Position numbers and translations under genes: made by a program
DNA from: an uncultured Stenotrophomonas sp.
GTDB lineage: Bacteria; Pseudomonadota; Gammaproteobacteria; Xanthomonadales; Xanthomonadaceae
NCBI GenBank assembly: GCA_913775725.1
Contig: CAJYNG010000002.1
Coordinates: forward strand, 1-64,000
DNA length: 64,000 bases
Direction: 5' to 3'
Part shown: piece by piece, positions 41,730 to 51,384 of the stretch
How positions within the stretch are numbered: the first letter of the stretch is position 1
Layout: every line of letters starts with the position of its first letter
The notes under the pieces: generated by a model
What the model was told of the DNA's origin: nothing
What the model saw: the letters and a program-made list of their open reading frames with translations, nothing else
The model's database searches: none

Positions 41730-41791
41730 GGGGTCAGGGCCCCTGCGGGGGTCTGACCCCGGGGTCGGATCCCCGCAGGGGCTCTGACCCC
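41730..41791. repeat. Tandem pair of GGGGTC-type inverted repeats
   Basis: Two 31-base units, each starting GGGGTC(A/G)G and ending CTGACCCC, lie head to tail. Unit 1 has GGGCCCCTGCGGGGGTC in the middle and unit 2 has ATCCCCGCAGGGGCT. Each folds on itself. They lie just past the FrnE stop codon. Confidence 0.85.
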
Positions 41792-41798
41792 GATCTGC

Positions 41799-42494
41799 TC
41801 AGACCTTGCAACCGTCCGGGCCGCAGGCCTCGTCTCCGTCAGCCGAAGCCGCCGCGGAGCCCTGTTCGGCCGCGATCTGGCGCAGGGCGTTGGCGAAGGC
41901 CTCTGGGGGCTGTGCCCCGGAAATGGCCCACTTTCCATCGATGACGAAGGTCGGCACGGAGGAAATGCCCAGCGCATGGGCCTCCGCCAGCTTGGCTTCG
42001 ACCTCGGCCAAGCCCCGGTCGGAGGCCAGCATCTGCGCGATTTCGCCGCCGTCCAGGCCGCCCGCCACACCGGCCTTGATCAGCACCGCGCTGTCCGCCA
42101 GGTTCTGGCCATGCTCAAAGTGGGCGCGGAACAGCGCTTCGCCGACCGCATCCTGCACGCCGTGCTGGCCAGCCAGCCACAGCACCCGGTGCGCCGGCAG
42201 CGTGGTCACCCGCACCTGGCCCTGGCTGAAGTCCATCGGCAGGCCTTCCGCACGCGCTGTGGTCTGGGTCTGACCGAGAATCTGCTCGGTCCGCTCGACG
42301 CCGCCGAACTTGCGCACGTAGGCCTCGCGCAGCGGCACCGGGGTGGCGTCCGCATCCGGATCCAGCTGGAACGGCTGCCAATGGATGTCGAGTTCAGGCG
42401 CGTCCGCGCCCAGCAACTGCACACCCTGCTGGAAACGATGCTTGCCAATCCAGCACCAGGGGCAGACCACGTCGGAGTAGATGTCGATTCTCAT
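41799..42494 (-). CDS. DsbA-family FrnE-like oxidoreductase
   Basis: This 231-residue thioredoxin-fold protein has CPWC at about 11-14 (SDVVCPWCWIGKHRF) and the FrnE-type insertion and cis-Pro region VPTFVIDGKWAISGAQ. There is no signal peptide, so it acts in the cytoplasm. A Cys-containing tail (EACGPDGC) could be a second redox site or metal site. Its substrate is unknown. Confidence 0.92.
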   Translation of the reverse strand: MRIDIYSDVVCPWCWIGKHRFQQGVQLLGADAPELDIHWQPFQLDPDADATPVPLREAYVRKFGGVERTEQILGQTQTTARAEGLPMDFSQGQVRVTTLPAHRVLWLAGQHGVQDAVGEALFRAHFEHGQNLADSAVLIKAGVAGGLDGGEIAQMLASDRGLAEVEAKLAEAHALGISSVPTFVIDGKWAISGAQPPEAFANALRQIAAEQGSAAASADGDEACGPDGCKV

Positions 42495-42524
42495 CCCCCC
42501 GACATGGGGGCCGCCCCCCTCGAT

Positions 42525-42600
42525 AAAAGGGGACGGAGGGGATTAAGTCGTTTTCAGCGCGGGTGGGGTAAAGACGACGTAATCCCCTCCGTCCCCTTTT
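42525..42600. repeat. Inverted pair of the AAAAGGGGACGG repeat
   Basis: AAAAGGGGACGGAGGGGATT (42525-42544, then AAGTCG) and its complement ending CCGTCCCCTTTT (to 42600) enclose 24 bases. The two arms match over about 25 bases with one or two mismatches. It occupies the gap between frnE and the CYTH gene. A half copy lies at 18126. Confidence 0.85.
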
Positions 42601-42607
42601 TGGGGGC

Positions 42608-43093
42608 TCACCACTGTGAATACGGATGACTGGCCAGGGCAACGTTGTAGTAGCGGGCGTCATCAGTAACTTCGGCGCCGACCCAGTCCGGCAGGTCGAT
42701 GACCTGGTCGGCGCTGTCGAGCTCGACCTCGGCCACGACCAGGCCGGCGTTGTCGCCGAGGAACTCATCCACTTCCCAGGTCAGGCCGGCGTGTTCGACC
42801 AGGTGGCGGCGCTTGTCGATCAGGCCCCCCACGCACAACGCCAGCAGCGCGCGCGCGTCCTCCACCGGAATCGGGTAATCGAATTCCTGCCGGGTGTGGC
42901 CGATGGTGCGCGACTTCAGGTTCAGCGCGGCGTGGTCGCCCTCGATGCGCACGCGCACCGAGGCGTTCTGGGTGCCGCGATCCAGCGCGCCCATATCGTT
43001 GATATAGCCCTGCGCCATCGGGATCACCCGATGCGCGGCGGTGCGCCAGCCATCACTGCTGACGAGGAATTTGCGTTCGATTTCGATGCCCAT
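42608..43093 (-). CDS. CYTH domain triphosphate-binding protein
   Basis: This 161-residue protein starts with ExExK (Glu4, Glu6, Lys8 in GIEIERKFLV) and has further charged strands forming the triphosphate tunnel (ASVRVRIEGDHAALNLKS, EVDEFLGDNAGLVVAEVELD). It fits the triphosphate tunnel metalloenzyme group, which hydrolyses inorganic triphosphate or related compounds. The exact substrate is unknown. It lies 33 bases after rlmD's stop on the same strand. Confidence 0.9.
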   Translation of the reverse strand: MGIEIERKFLVSSDGWRTAAHRVIPMAQGYINDMGALDRGTQNASVRVRIEGDHAALNLKSRTIGHTRQEFDYPIPVEDARALLALCVGGLIDKRRHLVEHAGLTWEVDEFLGDNAGLVVAEVELDSADQVIDLPDWVGAEVTDDARYYNVALASHPYSQW

Positions 43094-43126
43094 CGCGTCA
43101 TTATGCGCGATGGGCGTGACAGCCGA

Positions 43127-44482
43127 TCAGCGCTTCTCGAACACCGCAATGCTCTCCACGTGTGCGGTGTGCGGGAACATGTCCATGGCACCGGCGCTGA
43201 CCAGGGTGAAGCCCTGTTCGTTGACCAGATAGCCGGCATCGCGTGCCAGCGAGCCTGGGTGGCAGCTGACATAGACGATCCGTTTGAACTGCTTCAGCGG
43301 CAGCTGCTGCAGCACTTCGATCGCGCCCGAGCGCGGCGGGTCCAGCAGCAGCTTGTCGAAGCCCTGACGCATCCACGGCGTGCTGCGCTGATCCTGGGTG
43401 AGGTCGGCGCTGAAGAACTGCGCGTTGGCCAGGCCATTGCGCTCAGCATTCTCACGGGCACGCGCGACGAGGCCGGCATCACCTTCCACACCGACCACTT
43501 CGCGCACGCGACGGGCCAGCGGCAGGGTGAAGTTGCCCAGGCCGCAGAACAGGTCCAGCACGCGCTCGTCCTCGCCCGGTTCCAGCAGGTCCAGGGCGTG
43601 GGCGATCATCTTTTCGTTGAGCTTGGCGTTGACCTGGATGAAATCCAGCGGGCGGAACGCCAGCTCCACGTCCCACGGCGCCAGCCGGAACGACAGCGGC
43701 ACGCCCTGCCCGTCCAGCGGCTGCACGGTGTCCACGCCGCCGGACTGCAGGTAGATCACGAACCCATGCTGCTGGCCGAACGCGGCCCAGGCCTCACGAT
43801 CGGCGTCGCTGAGCGGCTGCAGGTGGCGCACGGTCAGGACCACGGCCTGGTCGCCGGCAATGAACTCGATCTGCGGGATGTCGCGTTTGCCATCGAGCGA
43901 TTCGATGAAGGTGGACAGCGCCTCGACCTTGGTGCCGATCTCCGGGATCACGGTCAGGCACTGGCTGAGGTCGGCGACGAAACGCGGATCCTGTTCACGG
44001 AAACCGACCAGGGTCTTGTCCTTCTTCTCGACCCGACGCACCGAGAAGCGGCCCTTGCGCCGGTAGCCCCAGCTCTCGCCGACCAGCGGCGCCAGCACGG
44101 TTCCCGGCTTCACGTGGCCGATGCGCTCCAGGTTGTCCATCAGCACGCGCTGCTTGGCCACGATCTGCTGGTCTTCGTCCAGGTGCTGCAGCACGCAGCC
44201 GGCGCAGGTGCCGAAGTGCGGGCACTTCGGGGTGACGCGCTGCGGCGAGGCCTTCAGCACTTCCACCGTGCGCGCTTCGTCGAAATGGCGGCTGCGGGCG
44301 GTCTGTTCGGCCATGACCACCTCGCCCGGCAGGGCGCCGCTGACGAAGGTGACCTTGCCGCCCTCGCCTTCACGGCGGGCGACGCCGCGACCATCATGGC
44401 TGAGGTCGAGGATCTCGGTCTGGAACGGGGTACGGTCGATGCGGGAGCGGGATCGGGCCACGTGGCAACAGGCTGCGGGCAA
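43127..44482 (-). CDS. rlmD: 23S rRNA (uracil-1939-C5)-methyltransferase RlmD
   Basis: This 451-residue protein has a TRAM domain at the start (TEILDLSHDGRGVARREGEG). The Fe-S Cys set is CPHFGTCAGC, and the SAM site is VLDLFCGLGNFTLPLA. The catalytic Cys is in VYVSCHPGSLARDAG. It methylates U1939 of 23S rRNA. The length and the Cys set support RlmD over RlmC. The first residues (MPAACCHVARSRSRI) may include a few surplus codons. Confidence 0.95.
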   Translation of the reverse strand: MPAACCHVARSRSRIDRTPFQTEILDLSHDGRGVARREGEGGKVTFVSGALPGEVVMAEQTARSRHFDEARTVEVLKASPQRVTPKCPHFGTCAGCVLQHLDEDQQIVAKQRVLMDNLERIGHVKPGTVLAPLVGESWGYRRKGRFSVRRVEKKDKTLVGFREQDPRFVADLSQCLTVIPEIGTKVEALSTFIESLDGKRDIPQIEFIAGDQAVVLTVRHLQPLSDADREAWAAFGQQHGFVIYLQSGGVDTVQPLDGQGVPLSFRLAPWDVELAFRPLDFIQVNAKLNEKMIAHALDLLEPGEDERVLDLFCGLGNFTLPLARRVREVVGVEGDAGLVARARENAERNGLANAQFFSADLTQDQRSTPWMRQGFDKLLLDPPRSGAIEVLQQLPLKQFKRIVYVSCHPGSLARDAGYLVNEQGFTLVSAGAMDMFPHTAHVESIAVFEKR

Positions 44483-44589
44483 AAATGGGGGCGTATTGTC
44501 GCAGATCCTGACCGGCAGGGTCCGGACCCGCTTGCGCCCGCCGCCGCCGTGCTTGATGATTGTGGCCAGCTGACATGGAGGCAGCCCTG

Positions 44590-45318
44590 ATGCAGATGAC
44601 CCCGCGGGCCAGCCGGCCCCGCTTCCTGCTTGTCGAGGACGACATCATCAGCCGCGGTTTTTTCAAAGCGGCGTTGGAAACGTTACCGGCGGACGTGGAC
44701 ACCGCAGACTCACTGGCCAGTGCGCTGGCGAGCGCCGAACCCGGCGCGCATGACCTGTGGCTGATCGACGTCAATCTACCCGACGGCAATGGCGCGCAGC
44801 TGCTGCGCGAACTGCGCCGTTCACACCCCGATACCCCCGCGTTGGCGCATACCGCCGACGGCGATACCTCGATCCACGCCCGCCTGCGCGAGGCCGGCTT
44901 CAGCGACACACTGGTCAAGCCGCTGGGGCGCGACCAGCTGCTGAAAGCCGTACGCCGCGCACTGGTCAACAGCCCGGCCGGGATCGTCATGGCACAGGTG
45001 CCGGCGGCGGTCGAACTGCAGGTCCAGGACTGGGACGAGACTGCCGCACTGGCCGCGCTCAATGGTCAGCGCAACCACCTGATCGCCCTGCGCGAGCTGT
45101 TCCTGGCCGAGCTGCCGGGCGTTCGTGACGCGGTCGAGCAGGCGGTGGACCAGCATGACGAGCGCCAGCTGCGCAGCCAGTTGCATCGGCTGCAGGCGAG
45201 CTGCGGGTTTGTCGGCGCGGCACGGCTGGGAAGAGCGGTGCGGCAGCTGCATCATGCGCCCGAGTCCGGGCAGGCCCAGGACGGGTTCCGCGCCGCGGTG
45301 GCTGCCCTGCTGCATTGA
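44590..45318 (+). CDS. REC-HPt hybrid response regulator
   Basis: This 242-residue protein has an N-terminal receiver domain with acidic pocket Glu16/Asp17/Asp18, phosphoacceptor Asp60 (LIDVNLPDGNG), Thr89-type switch (AHTADGD) and Lys110 (LVKPLG). The C-terminal helical domain (about 150-242) has His199 in LHRLQASCGFVGAARLG, an HPt-type phosphotransfer motif. It has no DNA-binding or enzymatic output. It is thus a relay module that probably works with a hybrid kinase elsewhere. GGAGG lies eight bases upstream of 44590. It is a single gene. Confidence 0.85.
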   Translation: MQMTPRASRPRFLLVEDDIISRGFFKAALETLPADVDTADSLASALASAEPGAHDLWLIDVNLPDGNGAQLLRELRRSHPDTPALAHTADGDTSIHARLREAGFSDTLVKPLGRDQLLKAVRRALVNSPAGIVMAQVPAAVELQVQDWDETAALAALNGQRNHLIALRELFLAELPGVRDAVEQAVDQHDERQLRSQLHRLQASCGFVGAARLGRAVRQLHHAPESGQAQDGFRAAVAALLH

Positions 45319-45322
45319 GGGT

Positions 45323-45517
45323 TGCTCGGCAGGGCTGCGCCCTGCACCCGCAGAGGCCAGGTCAACAGCCAGAGCAAAAGCTGGATTCCGTGGTTTGGCG
45401 GGGCGGTATCGGAGTGCGGGGACGCCGTAAACCCGTCCATGGGGGCTTGGCAGCCGCATCCATGCGGCTGACACCCCGCCCTCCGATACCGCCCCACCTC
45501 TGACAGTTTTCCGCGAT
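45323..45517 (-). repeat. Composite palindromic repeat, copy C
   Basis: The head hairpin (CTCGGCAGGGCTGCGCCCTG) starts five bases after the response-regulator stop. Then come a CAAC-type linker, arm GGGGCGGTATCGGAGTGCGG, the core on the minus strand (GCCGCATGGATGCGGC then AAGCCCCCATGGACGGGTTT), the complementary arm and tail CTGACAGTTTTCCGCG. The arm has A-T where copy B has G-C, changed on both sides. Confidence 0.88.
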
Positions 45518-45520
45518 CGG

Positions 45521-45543
45521 GTAGATCCACGCCATGCGTGGAT
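45521..45543 (+). repeat. SMAG palindrome
   Basis: GTAGATCCACGC-CAT-GCGTGGATGA is a GTAG-footed palindrome directly after the tail of copy C. Confidence 0.8.
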
Positions 45544-45572
45544 GAATTTCTGTCAGATATCGAAATCAATCT

Positions 45573-45613
45573 GGGGTCGGATCCGTTTTCCGAGGAAAAA
45601 CGGATCTGACCCC
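45573..45613. repeat. GGGGTCGGATCC-type inverted repeat
   Basis: GGGGTCGGATCCGTTTTCC and GGAAAAACGGATCTGACCCC pair with few mismatches. It lies in the middle of the C/D doublet, between the two tails. Confidence 0.85.
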
Positions 45614-45621
45614 GTGCCATT

Positions 45622-45820
45622 CCGACAACTCGCGGAAAACTGTCGAAGGCGGGGTGGGTCCGGTTGCGGGAGTGTCCGCGGCATGGATGCCGCGGCCAAG
45701 CCCCCAAGGATGGGTTTACGGCGTCTCCCGCAACCGGACCCACCCCGCCTACCCACGGATAACCAGCTTTTGCTGTTGCTTCGGCTTCGGCAGGTGCAGG
45801 GCTGCAAGCCCTGCCGAACA
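45622..45820 (+). repeat. Composite palindromic repeat, copy D
   Basis: The tail (complement of CGACAGTTTTCCGCGAG) is followed by arm 45647-45672 and its perfect 26-base complement 45725-45750, around a core with CCGCGGCATGGATGCCGCGG then CCAAGCCCCCAAGGATGGGT. Linker and head (CAGGGCTGCAAGCCCTGCCG) follow. The head ends five bases before the recO stop. Its arm sequence resembles copy A, while copy C resembles copy B. Confidence 0.9.
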
Positions 45821-45824
45821 CCCC

Positions 45825-46544
45825 CTACCTGCGGGGCGCGAGCTGCTCGAGCATTTCCCAGGACTTCAGGCCGCGGGTGCCCAGGTGATGGGCCAGCACC
45901 CGTCGCATCGGCAGGCGCAGGCTGGCCAGGTCGGCCGCATCGGGCTCTTCGTCCGCCGCCAGCGCCAGCAGTGCCGAGCCAGTGGCCGTCGCCCGGCGCT
46001 CCCCGCCGCGCTCGCTCAGCAGGCGCTGCGCGCCTTCCTGCGGATCCAGTTCGTAGCGCGCGGCCGGGTCGATCGGCTGGCCGTCGCTGGCGCTGTCCAG
46101 CTCGAAGCCCAGGCCCAGCGCGGAAAGCAGCTCGCGTTCGAAGCGACGCAGGGTCCAGGCCAGGCCGGCACCCACGGCCAGCCGCGCGCGTGCCTCGCCG
46201 TAGGCCAGGTACAACTCCGGCAGCGGGTCCTGGCGCGGGGCCAGGCGCAGGGTCAGTTCACTCAGGTAGAAACCGGCCAGCATCGCCTGGCCCACCAGGC
46301 GCGGGGCCGCGTCCAGCGCTTCGGCGCCGCGCAGCTGGGCCAGTTCGCCACGCTGCAGGGCACTGAAACGGATCCACTGCAGCGGCTGCAGGGCCGCGCG
46401 CAGCACCTGGCCCTTGGCGGTGGACACGCCACGCGCGAGCAGGCCAATGCGGCCATGCTGCGCGCTCAACACTTCGACCAGCAGGCTGGTCTCGCGGTAG
46501 GCCCGTGCGTGCAGCACGAAACCGGTGTCGTCCTCGATCATCAT
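45825..46544 (-). CDS. recO: DNA repair protein RecO
   Basis: This 239-residue protein loads RecA onto SSB-coated DNA together with RecR. Its OB-fold N-terminus reads [20 protein letters not shown], then [10 protein letters not shown]. The C-terminal helical part is less conserved and has no Cys4 zinc site. It is the last gene of the lepA-lepB-DUF4845-rnc-era-recO run, 18 bases after era. Confidence 0.93.
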   Translation of the reverse strand: MMIEDDTGFVLHARAYRETSLLVEVLSAQHGRIGLLARGVSTAKGQVLRAALQPLQWIRFSALQRGELAQLRGAEALDAAPRLVGQAMLAGFYLSELTLRLAPRQDPLPELYLAYGEARARLAVGAGLAWTLRRFERELLSALGLGFELDSASDGQPIDPAARYELDPQEGAQRLLSERGGERRATATGSALLALAADEEPDAADLASLRLPMRRVLAHHLGTRGLKSWEMLEQLAPRR

Positions 46545-46562
46545 CGAAGCGACCGCGACGGC

Positions 46563-47459
46563 TTACTCGTAACCGAAGGCCTTCAGCGCGGCCTCGTCGT
46601 CGGACCAGCCTTCACGCACACGCACCCAGGTCTCCAGGAACACCTTGGCCCCGAATAGACGTTCCATCTGCATGCGGGACTTGGCACCAATCTCCTTCAG
46701 CCGGGTGCCGCCCTTGCCGATCACGATCGCCTTCTGGCCCTCGCGCTCGACCCAGATCACCGCACCGATGCGCAGCAGGTTGCCATCTTCGGTGAAGCGC
46801 TCGATTTCCACGGTGGTGGCGTACGGCAGTTCCTCGCCAAGCTGGCGCATCAGCTGCTCACGCACCAGTTCGCCGGCCAGGAAACGCTGGCTGCGGTCGG
46901 TGATCTCGTCTTCGCCGAACATCGGCGGCGCTTCCGGCAACAGCGCCAGTACGTCGCGCACCAGTGCTTCCAGGCCATTGCGCTTCTGCGCAGAGATCGG
47001 ATGCACGGACGAGAAATCGCGGCCGGCCGTGACTTCCTGCAGGAACGGCAGCAGCGCGCCCTTGTCCTTCAGCCGGTCGATCTTGTTGACCACCAGCACC
47101 ACCGGGATACCGGCGTCGCGCAGAACATTGAAGGCCAGGCTATCTTCTTCGTCCCAGCGACCGGCTTCGATCACCAGCAGGCCGGCATCGACGCCTTCCA
47201 GCGAGCCGCGCGCGGCACGGTTCATCACCCGGTTCATCGCCCGCTTCTGCACCTTGTGCAGGCCGGGGGTGTCGACCAGCACCAGCTGGCCTTCCGGATA
47301 AGTGGCGATGCCCAGCAGGCGATGGCGCGTGGTCTGCGGGCGGTTGGAAACGATGCTGACCTTGGCGCCGACCAGGGCATTGGTCAGGGTCGACTTGCCC
47401 ACGTTCGGGCGGCCGATGACGGCCACGCTGCCGCAATGATGGGGAGTTTGTTCGCTCAC
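46563..47459 (-). CDS. era: GTPase Era
   Basis: This 298-residue essential GTPase binds 16S rRNA during 30S assembly. G1 is [10 protein letters not shown]3 VDTPG, G4 NKID and G5 SAQKRNG. The KH domain with [11 protein letters not shown] follows. Its ATG overlaps the rnc stop by four bases. Length is normal. Confidence 0.97.
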   Translation of the reverse strand: MSEQTPHHCGSVAVIGRPNVGKSTLTNALVGAKVSIVSNRPQTTRHRLLGIATYPEGQLVLVDTPGLHKVQKRAMNRVMNRAARGSLEGVDAGLLVIEAGRWDEEDSLAFNVLRDAGIPVVLVVNKIDRLKDKGALLPFLQEVTAGRDFSSVHPISAQKRNGLEALVRDVLALLPEAPPMFGEDEITDRSQRFLAGELVREQLMRQLGEELPYATTVEIERFTEDGNLLRIGAVIWVEREGQKAIVIGKGGTRLKEIGAKSRMQMERLFGAKVFLETWVRVREGWSDDEAALKAFGYE

Positions 47460-48136
47460 TTGGAATCCAGTTGTTCTAGGACGGCCGCAGCCGCCTGTTG
47501 TTCGGCAAGCCGCCGCGAGGCGCCTTCGCCCTCGGTGCTGGCGGCCGGGTCGGCTACGATGCAGCGTACCCGGAAGTGTTTGGCATGGTCGTCACCGGAT
47601 TCTGACACCAGTTCATACTGCGGCAACGCCTTCTGTCGGGCCTGCAGCCATTCCTGCAGGCGGGTCTTGGGGTCCTTCTCGGGCCGGCCGGAGGCCGGCA
47701 GTGCCTCGATCGAAGCGCTGAACCAGGGCAGTACCACCGCCCGGCAGGCCTCGAAGCCGGCATCCAGGTAGATCGCGGCCACCACGGCTTCCACCGCGTC
47801 GGCTAGGATCGAGTCGCGACGATGACCGCCGGACTTCATTTCGCCCGGGCCCAGGGTCAGCCGCTCACCCAGTTCCAGGGTGCGCCCGATCACCGCCAGC
47901 GCGCCTTCACGCACCAGCTCGGCCCGGGCACGGGTCATCGCGCCTTCGTCAGCCTTGGGCCAGCGTCGGTACAACGCCTCGGCCGCCATCATGTTGACGA
48001 TGCTGTCGCCGAGGAACTCGAGGCGCTCGTTGTGCGGCGCACCGGCACTGCGATGCGTCAGCGCCTGCTTGAGCAGGGCCGGATCGCGGAAGGGATGACC
48101 GATCAGGTCGCCACGTTGGATGAATTTACTGGGCAC
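47456..48136 (-). CDS. rnc: Ribonuclease III
   Basis: This 226-residue endonuclease for double-stranded RNA has the RNase III signature [13 protein letters not shown] and a C-terminal dsRNA-binding domain ([20 protein letters not shown], ending in [20 protein letters not shown]). It processes rRNA. It overlaps the DUF4845 gene upstream by 11 bases and era by four. Confidence 0.97.
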   Translation of the reverse strand: MPSKFIQRGDLIGHPFRDPALLKQALTHRSAGAPHNERLEFLGDSIVNMMAAEALYRRWPKADEGAMTRARAELVREGALAVIGRTLELGERLTLGPGEMKSGGHRRDSILADAVEAVVAAIYLDAGFEACRAVVLPWFSASIEALPASGRPEKDPKTRLQEWLQARQKALPQYELVSESGDDHAKHFRVRCIVADPAASTEGEGASRRLAEQQAAAAVLEQLDSK

Positions 48137-48509
48137 CGCTTCGTGTCAGGTCCTGGGAAGAATCGAATTTGCCAACCACATCGAGGTTGCCGATCAGCGG
48201 GCGACGCACTTCGTAGTTGACCTTGAGGGTCCAGCCATTGTCGCGACGATCGAACTTCACGTTGGCCGGCTTCACATTGTCCGAGTAGTTGATGTACAGG
48301 CGCTTGAAGAACAGGTCCTGGATCCGCGACGGCTCCATGCTGCCCACGCCCGGCTCGTTGGCCAGGCTCTTCATCGCCGAGCGCACGGCGTAGTACTCCT
48401 GGTACATCGGGAACAGCTTCATGCCGATGTAGAGGAAGAAACCGACCACGATCAGGACCGTCAGGAACGACGTCAGGGTCATGCCACGCTGCGTGTTCAT
48501 CGTCTTCAT
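48126..48509 (-). CDS. DUF4845 family membrane protein
   Basis: This 127-residue protein has one membrane helix ([20 protein letters not shown]) with a type IV pilin-like start ([12 protein letters not shown]), and a small globular domain after it. It is regularly found between lepB and rnc in proteobacteria. Its role is unknown. GGGGAG lies six bases upstream of the chosen start. Confidence 0.9.
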   Translation of the reverse strand: MKTMNTQRGMTLTSFLTVLIVVGFFLYIGMKLFPMYQEYYAVRSAMKSLANEPGVGSMEPSRIQDLFFKRLYINYSDNVKPANVKFDRRDNGWTLKVNYEVRRPLIGNLDVVGKFDSSQDLTRSGAQ

Positions 48510-48561
48510 TGCGTTCTCCCCAGATACGCGTTGGATGTGAAAATGCTCAGTTGATGCCCGA

Positions 48562-49356
48562 TCAGTTGATGCTCGAGCCGATCCGCGACGGCTCGAAGCC
48601 ATCCTTGCAGAACCAGCCCTGGCAGTTCAGCCAGATCAGGAACGCCTTGCCGCGCAGGTTCTCTTCCGGCAGCAGGCCCCAGAAACGACCATCGTCGCTG
48701 TTGTCGCGGTTGTCGCCCATCACCAGGTACTTGCCAGCCGGCACGGTCCACTGGCCCTGGCCACGCGGGTAGTCGGTCTCGAGCACGGTGTGGGTACGGC
48801 CCGGCAGGTGCTCGACCAGCAGGTTGGCGCCCTCGCCCTGGCCCTTGTGGCCGGCGTAGATGCCCTTGTTGTCGTACTTCAGCGGTTCGCCATTGAGGAT
48901 CACGCCGTCGCCTTCGAAGACCACGGTGTCACCCGGCACGCCGATCACGCGCTTGATGAAGTTCTCGCCCTTGGCCGGGTCGTTGTCGCTGTGGCCGGGG
49001 AAGTGGAACACCACCACATCACCACGCGACGGCTCGCCGAACGGGACGATCTTGGTGTTGCTGATCGGCAGGCGCAGGCCGTAGGAGAACTTGTTGACCA
49101 GGATGAAATCGCCGATCAGCAGGTTCGGCATCATCGAGCTGGACGGAATCTTGTACGGCTCGGCGATGAAACTGCGCACGATCAGTACGATCGCCAGCAC
49201 CGGGAAGAACGCACGCGAGTAGTCCACCAGCACCGGCTCGGAATCGAGCAGGCCCGCGCGCTGGGCGCGACGCTTGGCGAGGTACAGCTTGTCCGCGAGC
49301 AGGATCAGGCCCGAGGCCAGGGTCAACACGACCAGGAGGATCTCAAACAGTTTCAT
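48562..49356 (-). CDS. lepB: Signal peptidase I
   Basis: This 264-residue membrane protease removes signal peptides of exported proteins. Two N-terminal helices are followed by the nucleophile Ser in [14 protein letters not shown], the Lys in [11 protein letters not shown], and [15 protein letters not shown]. It lies 54 bases after lepA on the same strand. Confidence 0.97.
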   Translation of the reverse strand: MKLFEILLVVLTLASGLILLADKLYLAKRRAQRAGLLDSEPVLVDYSRAFFPVLAIVLIVRSFIAEPYKIPSSSMMPNLLIGDFILVNKFSYGLRLPISNTKIVPFGEPSRGDVVVFHFPGHSDNDPAKGENFIKRVIGVPGDTVVFEGDGVILNGEPLKYDNKGIYAGHKGQGEGANLLVEHLPGRTHTVLETDYPRGQGQWTVPAGKYLVMGDNRDNSDDGRFWGLLPEENLRGKAFLIWLNCQGWFCKDGFEPSRIGSSIN

Positions 49357-49410
49357 TCAGGGTCCTTTGCAACGTCACCAGACGACCGGCCCCGCAGGGC
49401 CGATGCGGGC

Positions 49411-51219
49411 TTACTTGTTGTCCATCTGCAGCACGGCCAGGAACGCTTCCTGCGGGATCTCCACGCGGCCGACCTGCTTCATGCGCTTCTTGCCTTCCTT
49501 CTGCTTTTCCAGAAGCTTCTTCTTGCGCGAAACGTCGCCACCATAGCACTTGGCCAGCACGTTCTTGCGCATGGCCTTGACCGTGGTACGGGCGATGATC
49601 TGTGAGCCGACGGCGGCCTGGATGGCCACGTCGAACATCTGGCGCGGGATCAGGTCCTTCATCTTCTCGCACAGCTCGCGGCCGCGACGGTCGGCATGGC
49701 TGCGGTGCACGATCAGCGACAGCGCATCGACCTTGTCGCCGTTGATCAGTACGTCCACGCGCACGAACGGACCCGCGTCGAAGCGCACGAAGTGGTAGTC
49801 CAGCGAGGCATAGCCACGGCTGACCGACTTCAGCTTGTCGAAGAAGTCCAGCACCACTTCGGCCATCGGCAGCTCATAGCTGATCTGCACCTGGCTGCCC
49901 AGGTAGTTGATGCCGATCTGGCTGCCGCGCTTTTCTTCGCACAGCTTGATGATGTTGCCGATGTACTCCTCGGGGGTGAGCACGTTGGCACGGATGATCG
50001 GCTCGCGGATCTCCTCGACCTGGTTCACCGCCGGCAGCTTGGCCGGGTTGTCCATGTTGATGATCGAGCCATCGGTCTTCAGGACTTCATACACCACCGT
50101 CGGCGCGGTGCTGATCAGGTCCAAGTTGTATTCGCGCTCCAGGCGCTCCTGCACGATTTCCATGTGCAGCATGCCCAGGAAGCCACAGCGGAAGCCGAAG
50201 CCCATCGCCTCGGAGCTTTCCGGCTCGAAACGCAGCGCGGCATCGTTCAGGCGCAGCTTGTCCAGCGCTTCGCGCAGGTCCGGGTAGTCCTCGGCATCGA
50301 CCGGGAACAGGCCGGCGAACACGCGCGGCTGCATTTCCTGGAAGCCCGGCAGCGGCTTCGGTGCCGGGTCGCCGGCCAGGGTCAGGGTGTCGCCGACCGG
50401 CGCACCGTGCACGTCCTTGATGCTGGCGGTGACCCAGCCCACTTCACCTGCACGCAGCGCCGGCAGCACCTTGCGCTTCGGAGTGAACACGCCGACGTTG
50501 TCGACCTGGTGGTTGCGGCCGGTGGACATCACCTGCAGCTTGTCACCGGCCTTGATCTCGCCCTGCATCACGCGCACCAGCGAGACCACGCCCAGGTAGT
50601 TGTCGAACCAGGAGTCGATGATCAGCGCCTGCAGCTTGTCGGTGTCGCGCGGCTTCGGCGGCGGGATGCGATGCACGATCGCTTCCAGCACGTCCTGCAC
50701 GTTCAGGCCGGTCTTGGCACTGACCGGCACGGCGTCGGAGGCGTCAATGCCGATCACGGCCTCGATCTCGGCCTTGGCGCGATCGATGTCGGCGGTGGGC
50801 AGGTCGATCTTGTTGATCACCGGCACCACTTCCAGGCCCTGTTCCACGGCGGTGTAGCAGTTGGCCACCGACTGCGCTTCCACGCCCTGGGCCGCATCGA
50901 CCACCAGCAGCGCGCCTTCGCAGGCGGCCAGCGAGCGGCTGACTTCATAGGAGAAGTCGACGTGACCGGGGGTGTCGATGAAGTTCAGATGGTAGGTCTG
51001 CCCGTCCTTGGCCAGGTACGGCAGCGACACCGACTGCGCCTTGATCGTGATGCCACGCTCACGCTCGATGGGGTTGGAGTCGAGCACCTGCGCTTCCATC
51101 TCGCGGGCCTGCAGGCCACCACAGAGCTGGATGATGCGGTCGGCCAGCGTGGACTTGCCGTGGTCGACATGGGCGATGATGGAGAAGTTGCGGATGTTCC
51201 GCATCGAATCAGAAGACAT
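49411..51219 (-). CDS. lepA: Elongation factor 4 (LepA)
   Basis: This 602-residue translational GTPase associates with ribosomes and the inner membrane. G1 is [11 protein letters not shown]3 [11 protein letters not shown] and G4 NKIDLP. Domains II, III and V follow, then the LepA-specific C-terminal domain ending near [17 protein letters not shown]. It is the first gene of the lepA-lepB-...-recO run, 165 bases downstream of mucD. Confidence 0.98.
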   Translation of the reverse strand: MSSDSMRNIRNFSIIAHVDHGKSTLADRIIQLCGGLQAREMEAQVLDSNPIERERGITIKAQSVSLPYLAKDGQTYHLNFIDTPGHVDFSYEVSRSLAACEGALLVVDAAQGVEAQSVANCYTAVEQGLEVVPVINKIDLPTADIDRAKAEIEAVIGIDASDAVPVSAKTGLNVQDVLEAIVHRIPPPKPRDTDKLQALIIDSWFDNYLGVVSLVRVMQGEIKAGDKLQVMSTGRNHQVDNVGVFTPKRKVLPALRAGEVGWVTASIKDVHGAPVGDTLTLAGDPAPKPLPGFQEMQPRVFAGLFPVDAEDYPDLREALDKLRLNDAALRFEPESSEAMGFGFRCGFLGMLHMEIVQERLEREYNLDLISTAPTVVYEVLKTDGSIINMDNPAKLPAVNQVEEIREPIIRANVLTPEEYIGNIIKLCEEKRGSQIGINYLGSQVQISYELPMAEVVLDFFDKLKSVSRGYASLDYHFVRFDAGPFVRVDVLINGDKVDALSLIVHRSHADRRGRELCEKMKDLIPRQMFDVAIQAAVGSQIIARTTVKAMRKNVLAKCYGGDVSRKKKLLEKQKEGKKRMKQVGRVEIPQEAFLAVLQMDNK

Positions 51220-51320
51220 AGGTGGCGGCGGCGCGCGGCGTCGTCAGGGTAACGGTCGATTATCGCACGCCCGGCGCCCCGCCGCGAAAACGGCCTGATC
51301 GACCCGGGTCCGGAATGGCC

Positions 51321-51344
51321 GAAGCCCCGCCGTGGCGGGGCTTC
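51321..51344 (-). terminator. GC-rich hairpin after mucD
   Basis: GAAGCCCCGC-CGTG-GCGGGGCTTC is a ten-base-pair perfect stem 40 bases past the mucD stop. It has no T run, so it is a weak or factor-assisted terminator separating rpoE-rseA-mucD from lepA. Confidence 0.6.
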
Positions 51345-51384
51345 GGGGTGATCGGCCGGGCCGCCGGAACGGCCCGGGCAGGCC

